Part shown: positions 15,865-26,000 of the stretch, piece after piece | How the letters are laid out: every line of letters starts with the position of its first letter | Position numbering within the stretch: position 1 is the first letter of the stretch | Origin: an uncultured Saprospirales bacterium | GTDB taxonomy: Bacteria > Bacteroidota > Bacteroidia > Chitinophagales > Saprospiraceae | Direction: 5' to 3' | NCBI GenBank assembly: GCA_937926355.1 | Contig: CALAZP010000261.1 | Location: 1 to 43,510 of the forward strand | DNA: 43,510 bases | Notes under the pieces: generated by a model | Seen by the model: only the letters and a program-made list of their open reading frames with translations | The model's database searches: none | What the model was told of the DNA's origin: nothing | Made by a program: the position numbers and the translations under genes

Positions 15865-16929
15865 ATGCTGGATAAGTTAGAGGCCATTCATGAAAGATTC
15901 CATTATTTGGAAGAAAAGCTATCAGATCCCGAATTATTGGCGGATATGGAAAAATTCAGAAAAGTCAATAAGGAGTATAAAGATTTACAAGAGTTGGTTT
16001 TTGTATATAAGAGGTATAAGGAATTATTGGGTAATATTAGTACAGCTAAAGAAATGCTTGGGGATAAAGATGCAGATTTGAATGAAATGGCAGAAGCAGA
16101 ACTTGCGGATTTACTTCCTGAAAGGGAAAAGATGGAAGAGGAGATAAAAATTATGTTGATTCCAAAAGATCCGGAAGACAGCAAGGATGTGATTTTTGAA
16201 ATTAGAGCGGGTACTGGTGGAGATGAGGCAGCAATTTTTGCAGGGGATTTGTATAGGATGTACACTAAGTTTTTTGAAGAAAAGGGATTTAAAACAGAGG
16301 TTATTTCTGTTAATGAAGGTACGGTTGGTGGCTATAGCAAAATGGTATTAGAAGTTACAGGTGAGGATGTCTATGGGGTTCTTAAATTTGAATCTGGAGC
16401 ACACCGGGTTCAAAGGGTTCCCAAGACAGAATCACAGGGTAGGGTTCATACCTCGGCCGCTACAGTTGTGGTGATGCCTAAATTAGAAATGGAAGACGTT
16501 GATATTAATAAAGCAGATTTAAAAGTAGATACCTTTAGATCAAGTGGTGCAGGAGGTCAACATGTTAATAAAACGGAATCAGGTGTTAGGTTTACCCATA
16601 TCCCATCAGGAATTGTTGCAGAGAGTCAAGATGGTAGAAGCCAGATAAAAAACCGAGAAATTGCTCTACAAAGGTTGTATCAAAAAATATTTGATCATCA
16701 GAAAACACAACATGATTCAGAACAGGCAGCAATAAGGAGATCGCTTGTTGGTTCAGGAGACCGCTCAGATAAAGTTAGAACATATAACTATCCTCAAAAT
16801 CGGGTCACTGATCACCGAATTAATCTAACCTTATATAACCTTGACAAAATTATGGAAGGGTCGCTTGATGAAATTATTGAGGCCTTAAGGGTAGCTGAAA
16901 ACTCAGAAAAAATGAAAGCGGGGAATTAA
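15865..16929 (+). CDS. prfA: Peptide chain release factor 1
   Basis: A 354-residue RF1 that terminates translation at UAA and UAG. The anticodon-like tripeptide is P186-K187-T188 in RVPKTESQGRVHT, a PxT motif as in RF1 and unlike the SPF of RF2. The catalytic GGQ is at 230-232 in SSGAGGQHVNKTESG, and HIPSGIVAESQDGRSQIKN follows as usual. Length is normal and no frameshift is present. It starts at an ATG with a candidate -7 box 28 bp upstream. Its TAA overlaps the stop codon of convergent recA in the shared sequence TTAA. Confidence 0.97.
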   Translation: MLDKLEAIHERFHYLEEKLSDPELLADMEKFRKVNKEYKDLQELVFVYKRYKELLGNISTAKEMLGDKDADLNEMAEAELADLLPEREKMEEEIKIMLIPKDPEDSKDVIFEIRAGTGGDEAAIFAGDLYRMYTKFFEEKGFKTEVISVNEGTVGGYSKMVLEVTGEDVYGVLKFESGAHRVQRVPKTESQGRVHTSAATVVVMPKLEMEDVDINKADLKVDTFRSSGAGGQHVNKTESGVRFTHIPSGIVAESQDGRSQIKNREIALQRLYQKIFDHQKTQHDSEQAAIRRSLVGSGDRSDKVRTYNYPQNRVTDHRINLTLYNLDKIMEGSLDEIIEALRVAENSEKMKAGN

Positions 16930-17993
16930 TCCTCCGCTGCTTCGGCTTCATTCTTTTGTTTTTTAGGTTTTTCCTTACTTTCAACAGGGGTACCTTTAAT
17001 TTTTGCTTTGATTTTTTGCTCTATTTCTTTGGCTACTTCTGGATTGTCATGCAAAAATTGTTTAGCTGCTTCTCTACCTTGAGCAATTTTTGTTCCTTCG
17101 TAGCTATACCAAGCACCACTTTTCTGAAGTATATCTAAATCGGAGCCTATGTCAACAATTTCTCCTGTTTTAGAAATACCTTCTCCAAACATAATATCAA
17201 ATTCTGCAACTCTAAAAGGTGGAGCAAGTTTGTTTTTTACGACCTTCACCTTAACATGGTTACCCATGATATTCCCTTCTTTATCTTTAATACCAGAACC
17301 ATTTTTTCTAATATCCAATCTCATAGAAGCGTAAAACTTTAGTGCGTTCCCACCCGTAGTAGTTTCTGGGTTACCAAACATCACACCAATTTTTTCTCTA
17401 AGTTGATTGATGAAAATGCAACAACATCCTGTTCGCCCAATGGTTCCAGTTAATTTCCGCATAGCTTGAGACATTAATCTGGCTTGTAATCCCATCTTGG
17501 AATCACCCATTTCGCCTTCGATTTCGCTTTTGGGAACTAGGGCAGCAACGGAGTCCACTACTAAAATGTCAATTGCTCCTGATCGAATTAAATTTTCAGC
17601 TATTTCTAAAGCCTGTTCTCCATTGTCGGGTTGAGATATCAATAGGTTTTCAGTATCTACCCCCAAACCTTTAGCATATACCCTATCAAAAGCGTGTTCT
17701 GCATCAATAAAGGCGGCGATTCCACCTGATTTTTGACATTCTGCAATGGCATGTATGGCTAAGGTAGTTTTACCAGAAGATTCTGGGCCATAAATCTCAA
17801 TTACTCTTCCTTTAGGAAAACCATTTACCCCAAGAGCTAAATCTAAACTAAGGGAACCTGTTGGGATGACTTCAGCCTCTACTATTTGCTCGTCACCTAA
17901 ACGCATTATTATTCCTTTTCCGTAAGCTTTTTCCAGCCTATCCATTGTAAGCTGCAAGCTTTTAAGCTTACCTTCTTTTTCTTGCTGTGTCAT
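16926..17993 (-). CDS. recA: Recombinase RecA
   Basis: A 355-residue RecA, which forms filaments on single-stranded DNA for strand exchange and drives LexA-type autocleavage where that exists. Walker A is GPESSGKTTL (near 69-78), Walker B ILVVDSVAAL, with the ATPase glutamate in FIDAEHAF and the L2 region GGNALKFYASMRLDI. The C-terminal tail is lysine- and glutamate-rich, as is common. A well-formed Bacteroidota promoter lies upstream; no obvious SOS box was recognised in it. The gene is single, with the small 69-residue gene 78 bp upstream on the same strand. Confidence 0.98.
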   Translation of the reverse strand: MTQQEKEGKLKSLQLTMDRLEKAYGKGIIMRLGDEQIVEAEVIPTGSLSLDLALGVNGFPKGRVIEIYGPESSGKTTLAIHAIAECQKSGGIAAFIDAEHAFDRVYAKGLGVDTENLLISQPDNGEQALEIAENLIRSGAIDILVVDSVAALVPKSEIEGEMGDSKMGLQARLMSQAMRKLTGTIGRTGCCCIFINQLREKIGVMFGNPETTTGGNALKFYASMRLDIRKNGSGIKDKEGNIMGNHVKVKVVKNKLAPPFRVAEFDIMFGEGISKTGEIVDIGSDLDILQKSGAWYSYEGTKIAQGREAAKQFLHDNPEVAKEIEQKIKAKIKGTPVESKEKPKKQKNEAEAAED

Positions 17994-18036
17994 TGAAAAT
18001 GATTTTGGTTTTTAAAACAAATGTTTGATTAGGGCT

Positions 18037-18067
18037 CAAAAATAAATAAATTGTTTTAATAATGCAA
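18037..18067 (-). promoter_or_regulatory. recA promoter
   Basis: Leftward, TTG (18067-18065), 20 nt, then TATTTTTG (18044-18037), an exact fit to the Bacteroidota sigma-70-type consensus in sequence and spacing. The predicted transcript would start near 18030, giving a leader of about 35 nt before the recA ATG. Confidence 0.75.
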
Positions 18068-18071
18068 GACG

Positions 18072-18281
18072 TTACCGGAATTTAGATGCTAGTAAAATTT
18101 TTTCTGTAATTGCTTTTTTGGGTCTGAATAGTACTTTAGGAAGGATTGTTTTACTTTCTTTTAAAATCTTGAGTTCTTTAATTAATGAAGAATCCTCTTT
18201 AATACTTTTTTTCAAACCATTTTGGTCTATTTCGTTGTAAAGACCAAGAATTAAATCATTTTGGGTAAAAGTTTGCGTCAT
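18072..18281 (-). CDS. Small conserved-type protein of unknown function
   Basis: A 69-residue protein opening MTQTFTQNDLILGLYNEID, then an amphipathic helix with IKEDSSLIKELKILKES and a basic C-terminus. I recognise this as the type of small protein found widely in Bacteroidota, with an N-terminus like the anti-sigma/zinc-finger-like helical families, but no function is known to me and no zinc ligands are present. It has its own ATG, lies upstream of recA in the same direction and has an 8-bp inverted repeat before it. It could be read through into recA. Confidence 0.65.
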   Translation of the reverse strand: MTQTFTQNDLILGLYNEIDQNGLKKSIKEDSSLIKELKILKESKTILPKVLFRPKKAITEKILLASKFR

Positions 18282-18294
18282 AGAATTTTTTTTG

Positions 18295-18324
18295 CTGTTA
18301 ATTACTGATACTTTTTATTAACAG
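18295..18324. repeat. Inverted repeat CTGTTAAT / ATTAACAG
   Basis: Eight-base arms at 18295-18302 and 18317-18324, separated by 14 bp, begin 14 bp before the ATG of the 69-residue gene. They could be an operator or a hairpin in its 5' leader. AT-rich composition makes the case only moderate. Confidence 0.3.
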
Positions 18325-18378
18325 TTTATGTTTCATTTTATTGTCCGCAACTTTTAATTTTGGTACCGTTTAATAATT

Positions 18379-18807
18379 TTACTTAACCCTGTACCATGTT
18401 TGTGTTCTATATAGCCCTGTCCAATGTTTGCCCCTGACTTTAAGTATGGCTGCATCATTGGATTCATACCAAACTGAGCACCCGTATTCGTTGCCGTTTT
18501 TGGGATCGACAATTATTCCATCTTTCCAATAATCTTTATAGCTTTTAAGGCCTTCAATGACATTCATTCCAAGGACTGGCTTATTTTTTCTCTTTCCAGA
18601 GCAAAGGTCACAAATAAGATCATCGTCATTGAGGAGAAGTTCAACGACTTTGCCGTTGAATGCTGAACCTTCTTTATATATTTCAACGTATGATTTGGCC
18701 TCACCGGTTTCATCATCTATTGTTTTCCAAATTCCTTCAGGGGAATTTTGTCCAAATGTCCAGGTAAAGCATAATTGGAAAATCAAAACTGTTAAATAGC
18801 GCTGCAT
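18379..18807 (-). CDS. DUF2147 family exported protein
   Basis: A 142-residue protein with a signal peptide (MQRYLTVLIFQLCFTWTFGQ) followed by SPEGIWKTIDDETGEAKSYVEIY and GKVVELL, the start of the DUF2147 beta-barrel-like domain. CDLCSGKRKNKPVLGMNVIEGL and GKHWTGLYRTQTWYRVK are typical of the family. An open frame extends 98 codons further upstream but carries no family similarity there and would overlap the divergent gene, so the ATG at 18807 is right. Function is unknown; in some bacteria members are linked to carbohydrate or envelope traits. It is divergent from the TrpF-like gene, 37 bp away. Confidence 0.88.
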   Translation of the reverse strand: MQRYLTVLIFQLCFTWTFGQNSPEGIWKTIDDETGEAKSYVEIYKEGSAFNGKVVELLLNDDDLICDLCSGKRKNKPVLGMNVIEGLKSYKDYWKDGIIVDPKNGNEYGCSVWYESNDAAILKVRGKHWTGLYRTQTWYRVK

Positions 18808-18844
18808 TTTTTTTAGTTTTATTTTTTCAAAAATAGCATAACCC

Positions 18845-19471
18845 ATGTCAAAATACAAAAGTGATTTTATTGGTGTTAAGGCATCTGGAATATCCCATTT
18901 AACGGATGCTAGATATTTTGCTGCAAGGGGAGTCAAATGGATGGGATTTGATACAGCGGTACAAGGCAGTATGGAACAAGATATCCATAGAGTTATGGCA
19001 ATTAAAGAATGGATTGATGGTGTTCGTTTGATTGGAGAGTTTAAACACCAAGAGGTTCCTGAGATACTCCACTGGGTTCGTGAAACAGATTTGGATGGCA
19101 TTCAAATTAATAATTCTTTTCCCGTAGGGGATATTATTCAACTTCCTAAAGGACTTTTTACTATAGTTCATATAGTTTCTCCAATCTTTACAGATTCTCA
19201 AGCATTAAATAATCAGTTTAAAGAATTTGAATCCATCGCAGATTGTTTTTTGATTGAAGTAAATGAGGAGAATATTAATAATAGAGAATTAAAGGCGCTA
19301 AGTGTGAATTTTCCTATTTTATATGAGTGGAATGCCCCAACGGAATTATTACCGCCTTTCTTTAAAGAGATAAGTTCCTATGGTATTTCATTGAGGGGAA
19401 GCAATGAGGAAAAAATCGGATTTAAATCTTATGAGGAATTGGATGAGATTTTTGAGGAATTAGCCATCTAA
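18845..19471 (+). CDS. TrpF-like TIM-barrel protein with altered catalytic residues
   Basis: A 208-residue protein with the plan of phosphoribosylanthranilate isomerase (TrpF). GVKASGISHLTDARYFAARGVKWMGFD (residues 10-36 region) aligns with the family's KICGIT..EDA..A...GAD..GF, and LIGEFKHQEVPEI...LDGIQINN with VGVF......I.....LD.VQLHG. The catalytic cysteine of KICG is serine (S14) and the usual catalytic aspartate region reads FLIEVN. The GISLRGSNEEKIGFKSYEEL ending matches the phosphate-binding end. No trp genes are adjacent. I infer a TrpF homologue that has lost or changed its activity. Its 3' end overlaps the RND gene by 50 bp on the other strand. Confidence 0.7.
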   Translation: MSKYKSDFIGVKASGISHLTDARYFAARGVKWMGFDTAVQGSMEQDIHRVMAIKEWIDGVRLIGEFKHQEVPEILHWVRETDLDGIQINNSFPVGDIIQLPKGLFTIVHIVSPIFTDSQALNNQFKEFESIADCFLIEVNEENINNRELKALSVNFPILYEWNAPTELLPPFFKEISSYGISLRGSNEEKIGFKSYEELDEIFEELAI

Positions 19472-21689
19472 TCATTACTGGGATTAAGAGTAAATCACTA
19501 AATAAAGCACTTAGCAGGGTAATGCTAATTAGAAGACCAATAGTTACACTGGGAGGGTGAATGGAGAACAACATAATAAGGAAGCCGAAGAAAAGAATGA
19601 TGGAGGTAAGGCATATAGCTTTACCGGTCTCGGTAAAAGTTACTGCCAATGCTTCTTCGGAGCTTAGGTTATTTTGAAGAGCTAATTTGTACTTGCTTAA
19701 AAAATGGATGGTATCGTCAACTGCAATACCAAAAATAACGGCGAAAACGATAGACACGCCTGCTTCTAGGTCAATTCCTAGATAACCAAGTAGCGCACCT
19801 GCAACTAGAAGAGGGAATAGGTTGGGAACTAGTGAAATGAGTAGCATTTTCCAATTTTTAAAGAGCATGGCCATTAGTATCCCTACTATTAGTACAGCTA
19901 GCCCTAGCCCTTCTATTAAATTTTGGCGAACATATTCTGAGTTTTTATCAATAATCAAACCTGTTCCAGTTTGCCGAAAACTCGCCACATTTGAATTGGT
20001 TTGAGAATGAATCCAGACCTGAAGAGAGTCCGAAATAGCTTTAATTTCATCGGCTCCGATATCCTTAATCCGCGCACTTATTCTAGCCTTATTTCCTTCT
20101 TGGTTTACCAACACTTTGGTCTCTTGGTAAGGAAACTGGTTAACTACTTTTTTGTATTTTTTAAAATTATTAATGTCGTCAGGGAAGGTATAATAGGCTG
20201 CCTGATTGCCATGGTACATTCTATTAATACTTTTGTACACGGTAGTAATGGAGTTGACTGCTTGAATTTCTTCGAATTCTCCTAATTTTTTTTCGACTTT
20301 ATTTATCTCTGAGAGAACTTCATAATCCGTAGTGTTAAATGGTTCTTTGGTGGAGACAGCTACTTCAAAAGGTCTGAAGCTGGTTAAGTTTTCTTCAAAA
20401 ACCAGAAAGTCTTTCGTGATCTTTTTTCCTTTCGGAAAATTATTAATGATGTTGTAATTGGTACTGATTAAAAAGATACCGAAGCCGCAAATTAAAATAG
20501 CGAAAACAGCGCCTAATAGAATAGCTTTGGGATTCCTAGCAGTAAATGCGTTGAATTTAGTTAGCCAATTTTCCCAAAACAAGTTTCTAGAAGTTGTTTT
20601 AACAATATCTTTTTCCTCGTAGTAAGATAACCAAGCAGTTGTAAAAAATATGACAGTGAGATAAGCGACAACCACTCCTATGGCGGCATTAATCCCGAAA
20701 TCTCTAACGGGTGCAATTCTAGCAGTAAGTAAAGAGGCAAATCCTATAGCTGTGGTAGTTGAAGTTAATAAGGTGGCCAGGCCAATTTCTTTGGTAGTGG
20801 TTCGAATAGCGTCTGCTTTAGTTTTGCCCTTGCGCAATTCCGCAATATATTTAGACATGATGTGAATAACATCAGAGGTTCCAACGATAATCATTAAGAC
20901 AGGATATAAAGCAGCCATGGCATTAAGTGGTCTTCCTAAAGCACCTAAAACCCCCATGAATAGAAGCATTCCTATAGCTATTGATACTAAGGAAATTAGA
21001 ATTCCAATGGGTCTTCTGTAAATCATCCACATCACGATGGTTACCAAAATTCCAGAGACAATAGCAGAGAAGGTGATTTCTCTTTTTTGCATATCCACCA
21101 ATTCTTGTTGAAAGTAAGGCCGGCCTAGATAGTGATATTGATCAAATTCAAAAGGCTGGATTAATTCATTTAAGGCAGTCATTAAAGTTCTGGCTTGGTC
21201 TAGTTGAATGCCATCGATTAAGCGGAGATAAACGACCAAGAATTTTCCGTTTTGGTCAACAAGATTAAAAACGAAACGGGGATCATTTAGGATGTTAATA
21301 CTGTCTGAAGGATATTTTGTGGGATCATCGATATGAATTACTGGAATAGATGTAACGGCAAAAGGAGTTTTAATGGGGTAACGAAGTTGGGTCAGTGAAC
21401 GACTTTGAATAACATGAGGTAAATTTCTGGTTTGAAGCGAGAATTCGTTAAATCTATTGAGAAAAATAGAGTCAAAAATTCCTTTTTCTCTATGGACGGC
21501 GATTAATAAAAAGTTATCATCTGTCTCGAAGTCTTCGACAAACTCTTGAAAAAAAGCTAAATCGTCGTCCCCTTCGGGAAAAAATTGCTCAAAGTCGAAA
21601 GTAAACTTAAGGTGAAAAAGAAAATAGATACTTATTGCTGACAATAGAGCAAACAGAAAAAAAATCCCTTTCCTATATTTAAGTATCAT
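19422..21689 (-). CDS. RND superfamily (MMPL-type) exporter
   Basis: A 755-residue membrane protein with the two-fold RND plan: one N-terminal helix, a large periplasmic domain, a five-helix bundle, then the repeat of both. The sterol-sensing-like segments contain GTSDVIHIMSKY and GIAVDDTIHFLSKY, the proton-relay region of the MMPL and hopanoid-exporter groups. The size (about 750) fits these single-polypeptide exporters rather than AcrB (about 1050). No adaptor or outer-membrane channel gene is adjacent, so the cargo may be a lipid or hydrophobic compound; this is inference. It starts at an ATG, 39 bp from divergent rnhB. Confidence 0.88.
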   Translation of the reverse strand: MILKYRKGIFFLFALLSAISIYFLFHLKFTFDFEQFFPEGDDDLAFFQEFVEDFETDDNFLLIAVHREKGIFDSIFLNRFNEFSLQTRNLPHVIQSRSLTQLRYPIKTPFAVTSIPVIHIDDPTKYPSDSINILNDPRFVFNLVDQNGKFLVVYLRLIDGIQLDQARTLMTALNELIQPFEFDQYHYLGRPYFQQELVDMQKREITFSAIVSGILVTIVMWMIYRRPIGILISLVSIAIGMLLFMGVLGALGRPLNAMAALYPVLMIIVGTSDVIHIMSKYIAELRKGKTKADAIRTTTKEIGLATLLTSTTTAIGFASLLTARIAPVRDFGINAAIGVVVAYLTVIFFTTAWLSYYEEKDIVKTTSRNLFWENWLTKFNAFTARNPKAILLGAVFAILICGFGIFLISTNYNIINNFPKGKKITKDFLVFEENLTSFRPFEVAVSTKEPFNTTDYEVLSEINKVEKKLGEFEEIQAVNSITTVYKSINRMYHGNQAAYYTFPDDINNFKKYKKVVNQFPYQETKVLVNQEGNKARISARIKDIGADEIKAISDSLQVWIHSQTNSNVASFRQTGTGLIIDKNSEYVRQNLIEGLGLAVLIVGILMAMLFKNWKMLLISLVPNLFPLLVAGALLGYLGIDLEAGVSIVFAVIFGIAVDDTIHFLSKYKLALQNNLSSEEALAVTFTETGKAICLTSIILFFGFLIMLFSIHPPSVTIGLLISITLLSALFSDLLLIPVMIRWLIPQKSHPIPHKI

Positions 21690-21728
21690 TTAAAGGTTTA
21701 TGCAACCAATAACCAAAGTATTTCAATA

Positions 21729-22304
21729 ATGTTGAGTAGTTATAAAGAGGTTGGATTAGAAGCTGGTTGCGATGAAGCAGGAAGGGGATGTTTAGCAGGA
21801 CCTGTTGTAGCTGCAGCTGTCATTTTAAAACCTAATTTTGATCATCCATTATTAAATGACTCTAAAAAGGTAAAAGAAAAGGACAGAAATATCCTAAGAA
21901 AAAAAATTTCTGAAGAGGCTCTGGCATGGGGCATTGGAGTAGTTTACCCAGAGGAAATTGATCAAATAAATATTCTTAATGCTTCGATAAAAGCAATGCA
22001 CTTAGCTTTAGATGCTTTAAAAAGAAAGCCAAATCGAATTCTAATTGATGGGAATTTCTTTCTACCCTATCAGCAAATTCCGCATTATTGTTTTGTTAAG
22101 GGCGATAGCAGGTATAAAGCTATCGCTGCAGCTTCTATATTGGCAAAGACCTATCGGGATGATTATATGGCCCATTTAGATGTAGAATATCCCGAATACA
22201 AATGGATTTCCAATAAAGGGTACCCCACGCCTACCCATAGGAAGGCGATATTGAATCATGGTTTATCAAAATACCATAGAAAAACTTTTAAGGTTAAAAG
22301 GTAG
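21729..22304 (+). CDS. rnhB: Ribonuclease HII
   Basis: A 191-residue RNase HII that removes RNA, including single ribonucleotides, from RNA-DNA hybrids. The GCDEAGRGCLAGPVVAAAV start holds the first catalytic D-E pair and the GRG motif; the third acidic residue is in ILIDGN and the fourth near KTYRDDYM. VKGDSRYKAIAAASILAK and YPEYKWISNKGYPTPTHRKAI are further signatures. Length is normal. It stops 7 bp before the end of the convergent MBL hydrolase gene. Confidence 0.96.
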   Translation: MLSSYKEVGLEAGCDEAGRGCLAGPVVAAAVILKPNFDHPLLNDSKKVKEKDRNILRKKISEEALAWGIGVVYPEEIDQINILNASIKAMHLALDALKRKPNRILIDGNFFLPYQQIPHYCFVKGDSRYKAIAAASILAKTYRDDYMAHLDVEYPEYKWISNKGYPTPTHRKAILNHGLSKYHRKTFKVKR

Positions 22305-22311
22305 ATTAAAA

Positions 22312-22953
22312 TCAAGAAAGGAAAGGGTTGTGGATTTTTTCGTAACCTATGGTAGTAGTGGGACCATGCCCTGGATAAACGGTTGTTTCATCGGGCAATT
22401 TGAATAATTTTTGCTTAATAGATTGAATAAGGGTATCGTAATCTCCTCCTGGCAAATCAGTCCTTCCAATACTCCCTTTAAAGAGGACATCGCCGGCTAT
22501 TAATGTTTTACTCGGTTCATGAAATAGGGAAATACTTCCTGGAGAATGCCCGGGAGTATCATAAACGTGTAATTTGCTATTGCCAAAAATAACAGGAACT
22601 TTTTCATCTAAATAGCTAGAAGGTTCAGGTGATGGATCATTGTAAGCTATGCCATACATCTGAGCAATTTGAGAAACAGTATTTAATACTGGAACTTCTC
22701 TTAACGGAATTTCAAGATTGAGGTCATAATGTTCGGCTACATATCTATTGCCTAACACATGATCTATGTGACAATGAGTATTTATTAATTTAACTGGCTT
22801 AAGGTGAAGGGTCTTTATTTTTTGAGAGAGCCATTTTTGCTCACTTGGATTATGACAACCGGGATCAATGATTAAAGTTTCGCCTGTGTCATCATAAACT
22901 AAATAAGTATTTTCTTGAAAAGGATTGAAAATTAAAGTTTCTACTTTTAACAT
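22312..22953 (-). CDS. MBL-fold metallohydrolase (glyoxalase II-like)
   Basis: A 213-residue metallo-beta-lactamase fold hydrolase. Its metal site is THCHIDHVLGN (HxHxDH), with further ligands in DTPGHSPGSIS, LIAGDVLF and VYPGHGPTTT. The opening LIFNPFQENTYLVYDD is that of the GloB/YcbL branch. Likely substrates are thioesters such as S-lactoyl-glutathione-type conjugates, though short YcbL-like members have broad or unclear substrates. The ATG at 22953 is preferred over a TTG 12 bp upstream. It is divergent from the PD40/barrel gene. Confidence 0.88.
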   Translation of the reverse strand: MLKVETLIFNPFQENTYLVYDDTGETLIIDPGCHNPSEQKWLSQKIKTLHLKPVKLINTHCHIDHVLGNRYVAEHYDLNLEIPLREVPVLNTVSQIAQMYGIAYNDPSPEPSSYLDEKVPVIFGNSKLHVYDTPGHSPGSISLFHEPSKTLIAGDVLFKGSIGRTDLPGGDYDTLIQSIKQKLFKLPDETTVYPGHGPTTTIGYEKIHNPFLS

Positions 22954-23018
22954 AATTTTTACCAACCTTTAATAAGAATTCTAGGTTTTTAGATATATTG
23001 ATGTAAAGGTATAAATAT

Positions 23019-26000
23019 ATGCGATTAAATCTGCTCTTGTCCATTTTACTTGTGGCTACTTGTTGGGCGTATGGTCAACAAGGCAGAATAGAGTTTGGTA
23101 AAAACAGGGTACAGTTTCACAGAGATTTTGATGAATGGTCCAAATATGAGAGTGAAAATTTCATAGCTTATTGGTACGGTGTTGGCAGATACGTAGGCCA
23201 GGCGGCGGTCCAATTAGCTGAATACGATTTTGCTTATGTTCAGAGAATTTTGGAACACCGAATCAATGAAAAAGTCCAATTAATCGTATACACGGATTTA
23301 ACGGATTTAAAGCAGTCTAATATAGGTAGTGAGGAGACTTTTGAGAATAGTTCGGAGATGACCAAGGTGGTTGGAAAAAAAATATTTGTTTATTTCAACG
23401 GTGACCATAATCACCTCAGGAAACAAATTAGAGCGGGTATTGCCACCATATATTTGGAGTCTATGCTTTATGGAGCAAGTCTTACAGAAGTTATTCAAAA
23501 TGCTGTTTTATTGAGTTTGCCAGATTGGTTTAAGCCTGGATTAATTAGCTATGTAGGCGAGAATTGGTCTACTTCATTAGACAACAATTTAAAAGAACTA
23601 TTAAAAGAATCGAAATATAAGAATTTTGAAAAATTTGCGAATGACTATCCCACTTTAGCAGGGCACTCTTTTTGGTATTTCATATCAGAAGTTTTTGGCG
23701 ACGCAACCGTTAGTAATCTTTTATATTTAACTCGAATAAACCGAAGTTTAGAAAGTGGTTTTGTTTATGTATTAGGCACTACTTATCAGGCAGTTTCCAA
23801 CGGGTGGTATGAATTTTTTACCGAGCGTTTTGAGCGAGAAGACGCTCAACGAACAGTACCGTCGGAAACAAGTTACGTAAACTATAAAAACAGGAGAAAC
23901 CTTCCAATTACACAAGTTAAAGTTAGTCCAGATGGCAAAAAGTTAGCTTATGTATTGAATGAAAATTCTAGAGTTAAAGTTTATCTCCTAGATTTAATAA
24001 CAAGTAAGACATCAGTTGTATTCAAACAAGGGAGTAGGAATTTATTTCAGGAAACGGATTATGGCTACCCTCTCATTTCCTGGTCTCCAAGTGGAATTGA
24101 GTTGTGTCTAGTAACGGAGAAGAGAGATGTTATTCAGATAAAAAGGTATGATACGGGTACCCAGAAATGGACTAATGATATTGTTGCACCACCTATTGAA
24201 AGAGTGCATAGTATGGATTATGCTACATCTAATTCTTTAGTCTTTTCTGCTACAATTGGAGGATTCACCGACTTGGTTATATATTATTTGAACTCTCGCC
24301 AATCTCAGCGAATTACTAATGATTTTTACGATGATTTGGATGTTGCGACAGTCAATTTGGGAAACAAGAGAGGGGTTATTTTTTCTAGCAATAGAGGAGA
24401 TGCAGATTTTAGTGCTCAGAAACTGGATACTATTCTTCCGATAGAAAGTTTTGACATTTATTATTTTCCATTAGACCGAAGAAATGCAAAGCCATTGCGA
24501 TTAACCAATACGCCTTTTGCAAATGAAAGAAACCCAGTCGCAATAGATACTACTTATGTTGGATTTTTGTCTGATGAAAGTGGGGTTTACAATCAGCGAA
24601 CAGCATATTTAGAACCATATACTGCCTATTACAACAAAGTATATTTCTTAAATGATGGCACTGAAGTCTTATTACATGAAGATTCAGTTTTGGTAGGTAT
24701 AGATAGTTTGTCTATTGACAGTATTGCTAGGATTCCTGAGATTAAAGAAAAGGTTATCCTTAAAACGATTACCAATAATGTCAGGAATCAGTTGTTGTGG
24801 CACACCTCTGCTAGGGCAGGTGTACAAGTTGGGACGATGTTAAAAGATGGAGAGCAAATAATGTATAAGGAGCCCTTAAAGAAGGAAGAAGTTAAATTTG
24901 TCCCTTATACTTTACATATTCAAAATAAACTAAGGAGGCTCAGGCCTGACCTTATTAAAGTAATGGGAAGCGAGGAGGAAAAGGAAGAGGAAAGGAGAAC
25001 CCCTATCAGGTTTCAAACCAAGTTTAAATTCCCGGAAGAATCCGAGCAACTTGCGACCAGAAAATCTCCTTTTGAAGAAAGGATGGAACAATTGAGCAAA
25101 CGCAACATTTTTGATTTACCCCAAAATATTCATGCATTTAGACCTGGAAGGATTACCTCTCAAAGGTTAATGTTTAGGAATGACTTTATCACCTCAAAAA
25201 TGGATAATGAATTATTGTTTGAGGGTTTAGAAAGTTTTGCTGCTAATCCGGATGGATTTGGTTTTCAACCTATGGGTTTGTTGACGAAAGCTAATTTTAA
25301 AGATTTATTTGAGGATTATGAATTGGAGGTTGGAGCAAGGATACCTACAAGTTTTGATGGAGGGGAGTTTTACGGATTTTTTAGAGATAAGAAAAGGCGA
25401 TTGGATAAAACGTATGCGGTATATAGGAAGGTAAACAAATTTGATTTAGATAGTCCTTCCAATTATTATGAGAAGCAAGAAAAAGATGTGCTTCTGGGTC
25501 AATTTGGGTTAAGATATCCTTTGGATATTTTCAGGAGTTTTAGGTTGACAACCACACTAAGGAGAGATCGAACTACATGGTTAGCAACTGCAGCAGATCC
25601 ACAAAGAAATTTTTATCCATTTAATGTCCCTTCAACTACTGAAGAACGTGTAGGTTTAAAAGCGGAGTATGTATTTGACAATACTTTGGACGTCTCTTTA
25701 AACATTAAGAATGGAACTCGCTACAAAGTGTATGGCGAAATCGTTAAGAGGTTTGATATCAATACTACTGATGGTTTAAAAATAGACTTTGCGGAGGGGT
25801 TTATGACCATTTTGGGGTTAGATGCCAGACATTATGAGCGGTTTCTCAGACATGGAGTTCTTGCATTTCGAGCTGCTGCTGCCACCTCTTTTGGGTCTGA
25901 AAAAATGTTATACTATTTAGGAGGTACTGAAAACTGGTTGATTCCAGCTAGAAATGAAGATATTCCGACACCACAGGGAGTAAATTTCGCTTATCAGACT

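Noticed and set aside
18808..19101. 98-codon extension upstream of the DUF2147 gene
   Set aside because: It lies inside the divergent TrpF-like gene, has no family similarity, and places a clear signal peptide in mid-protein.
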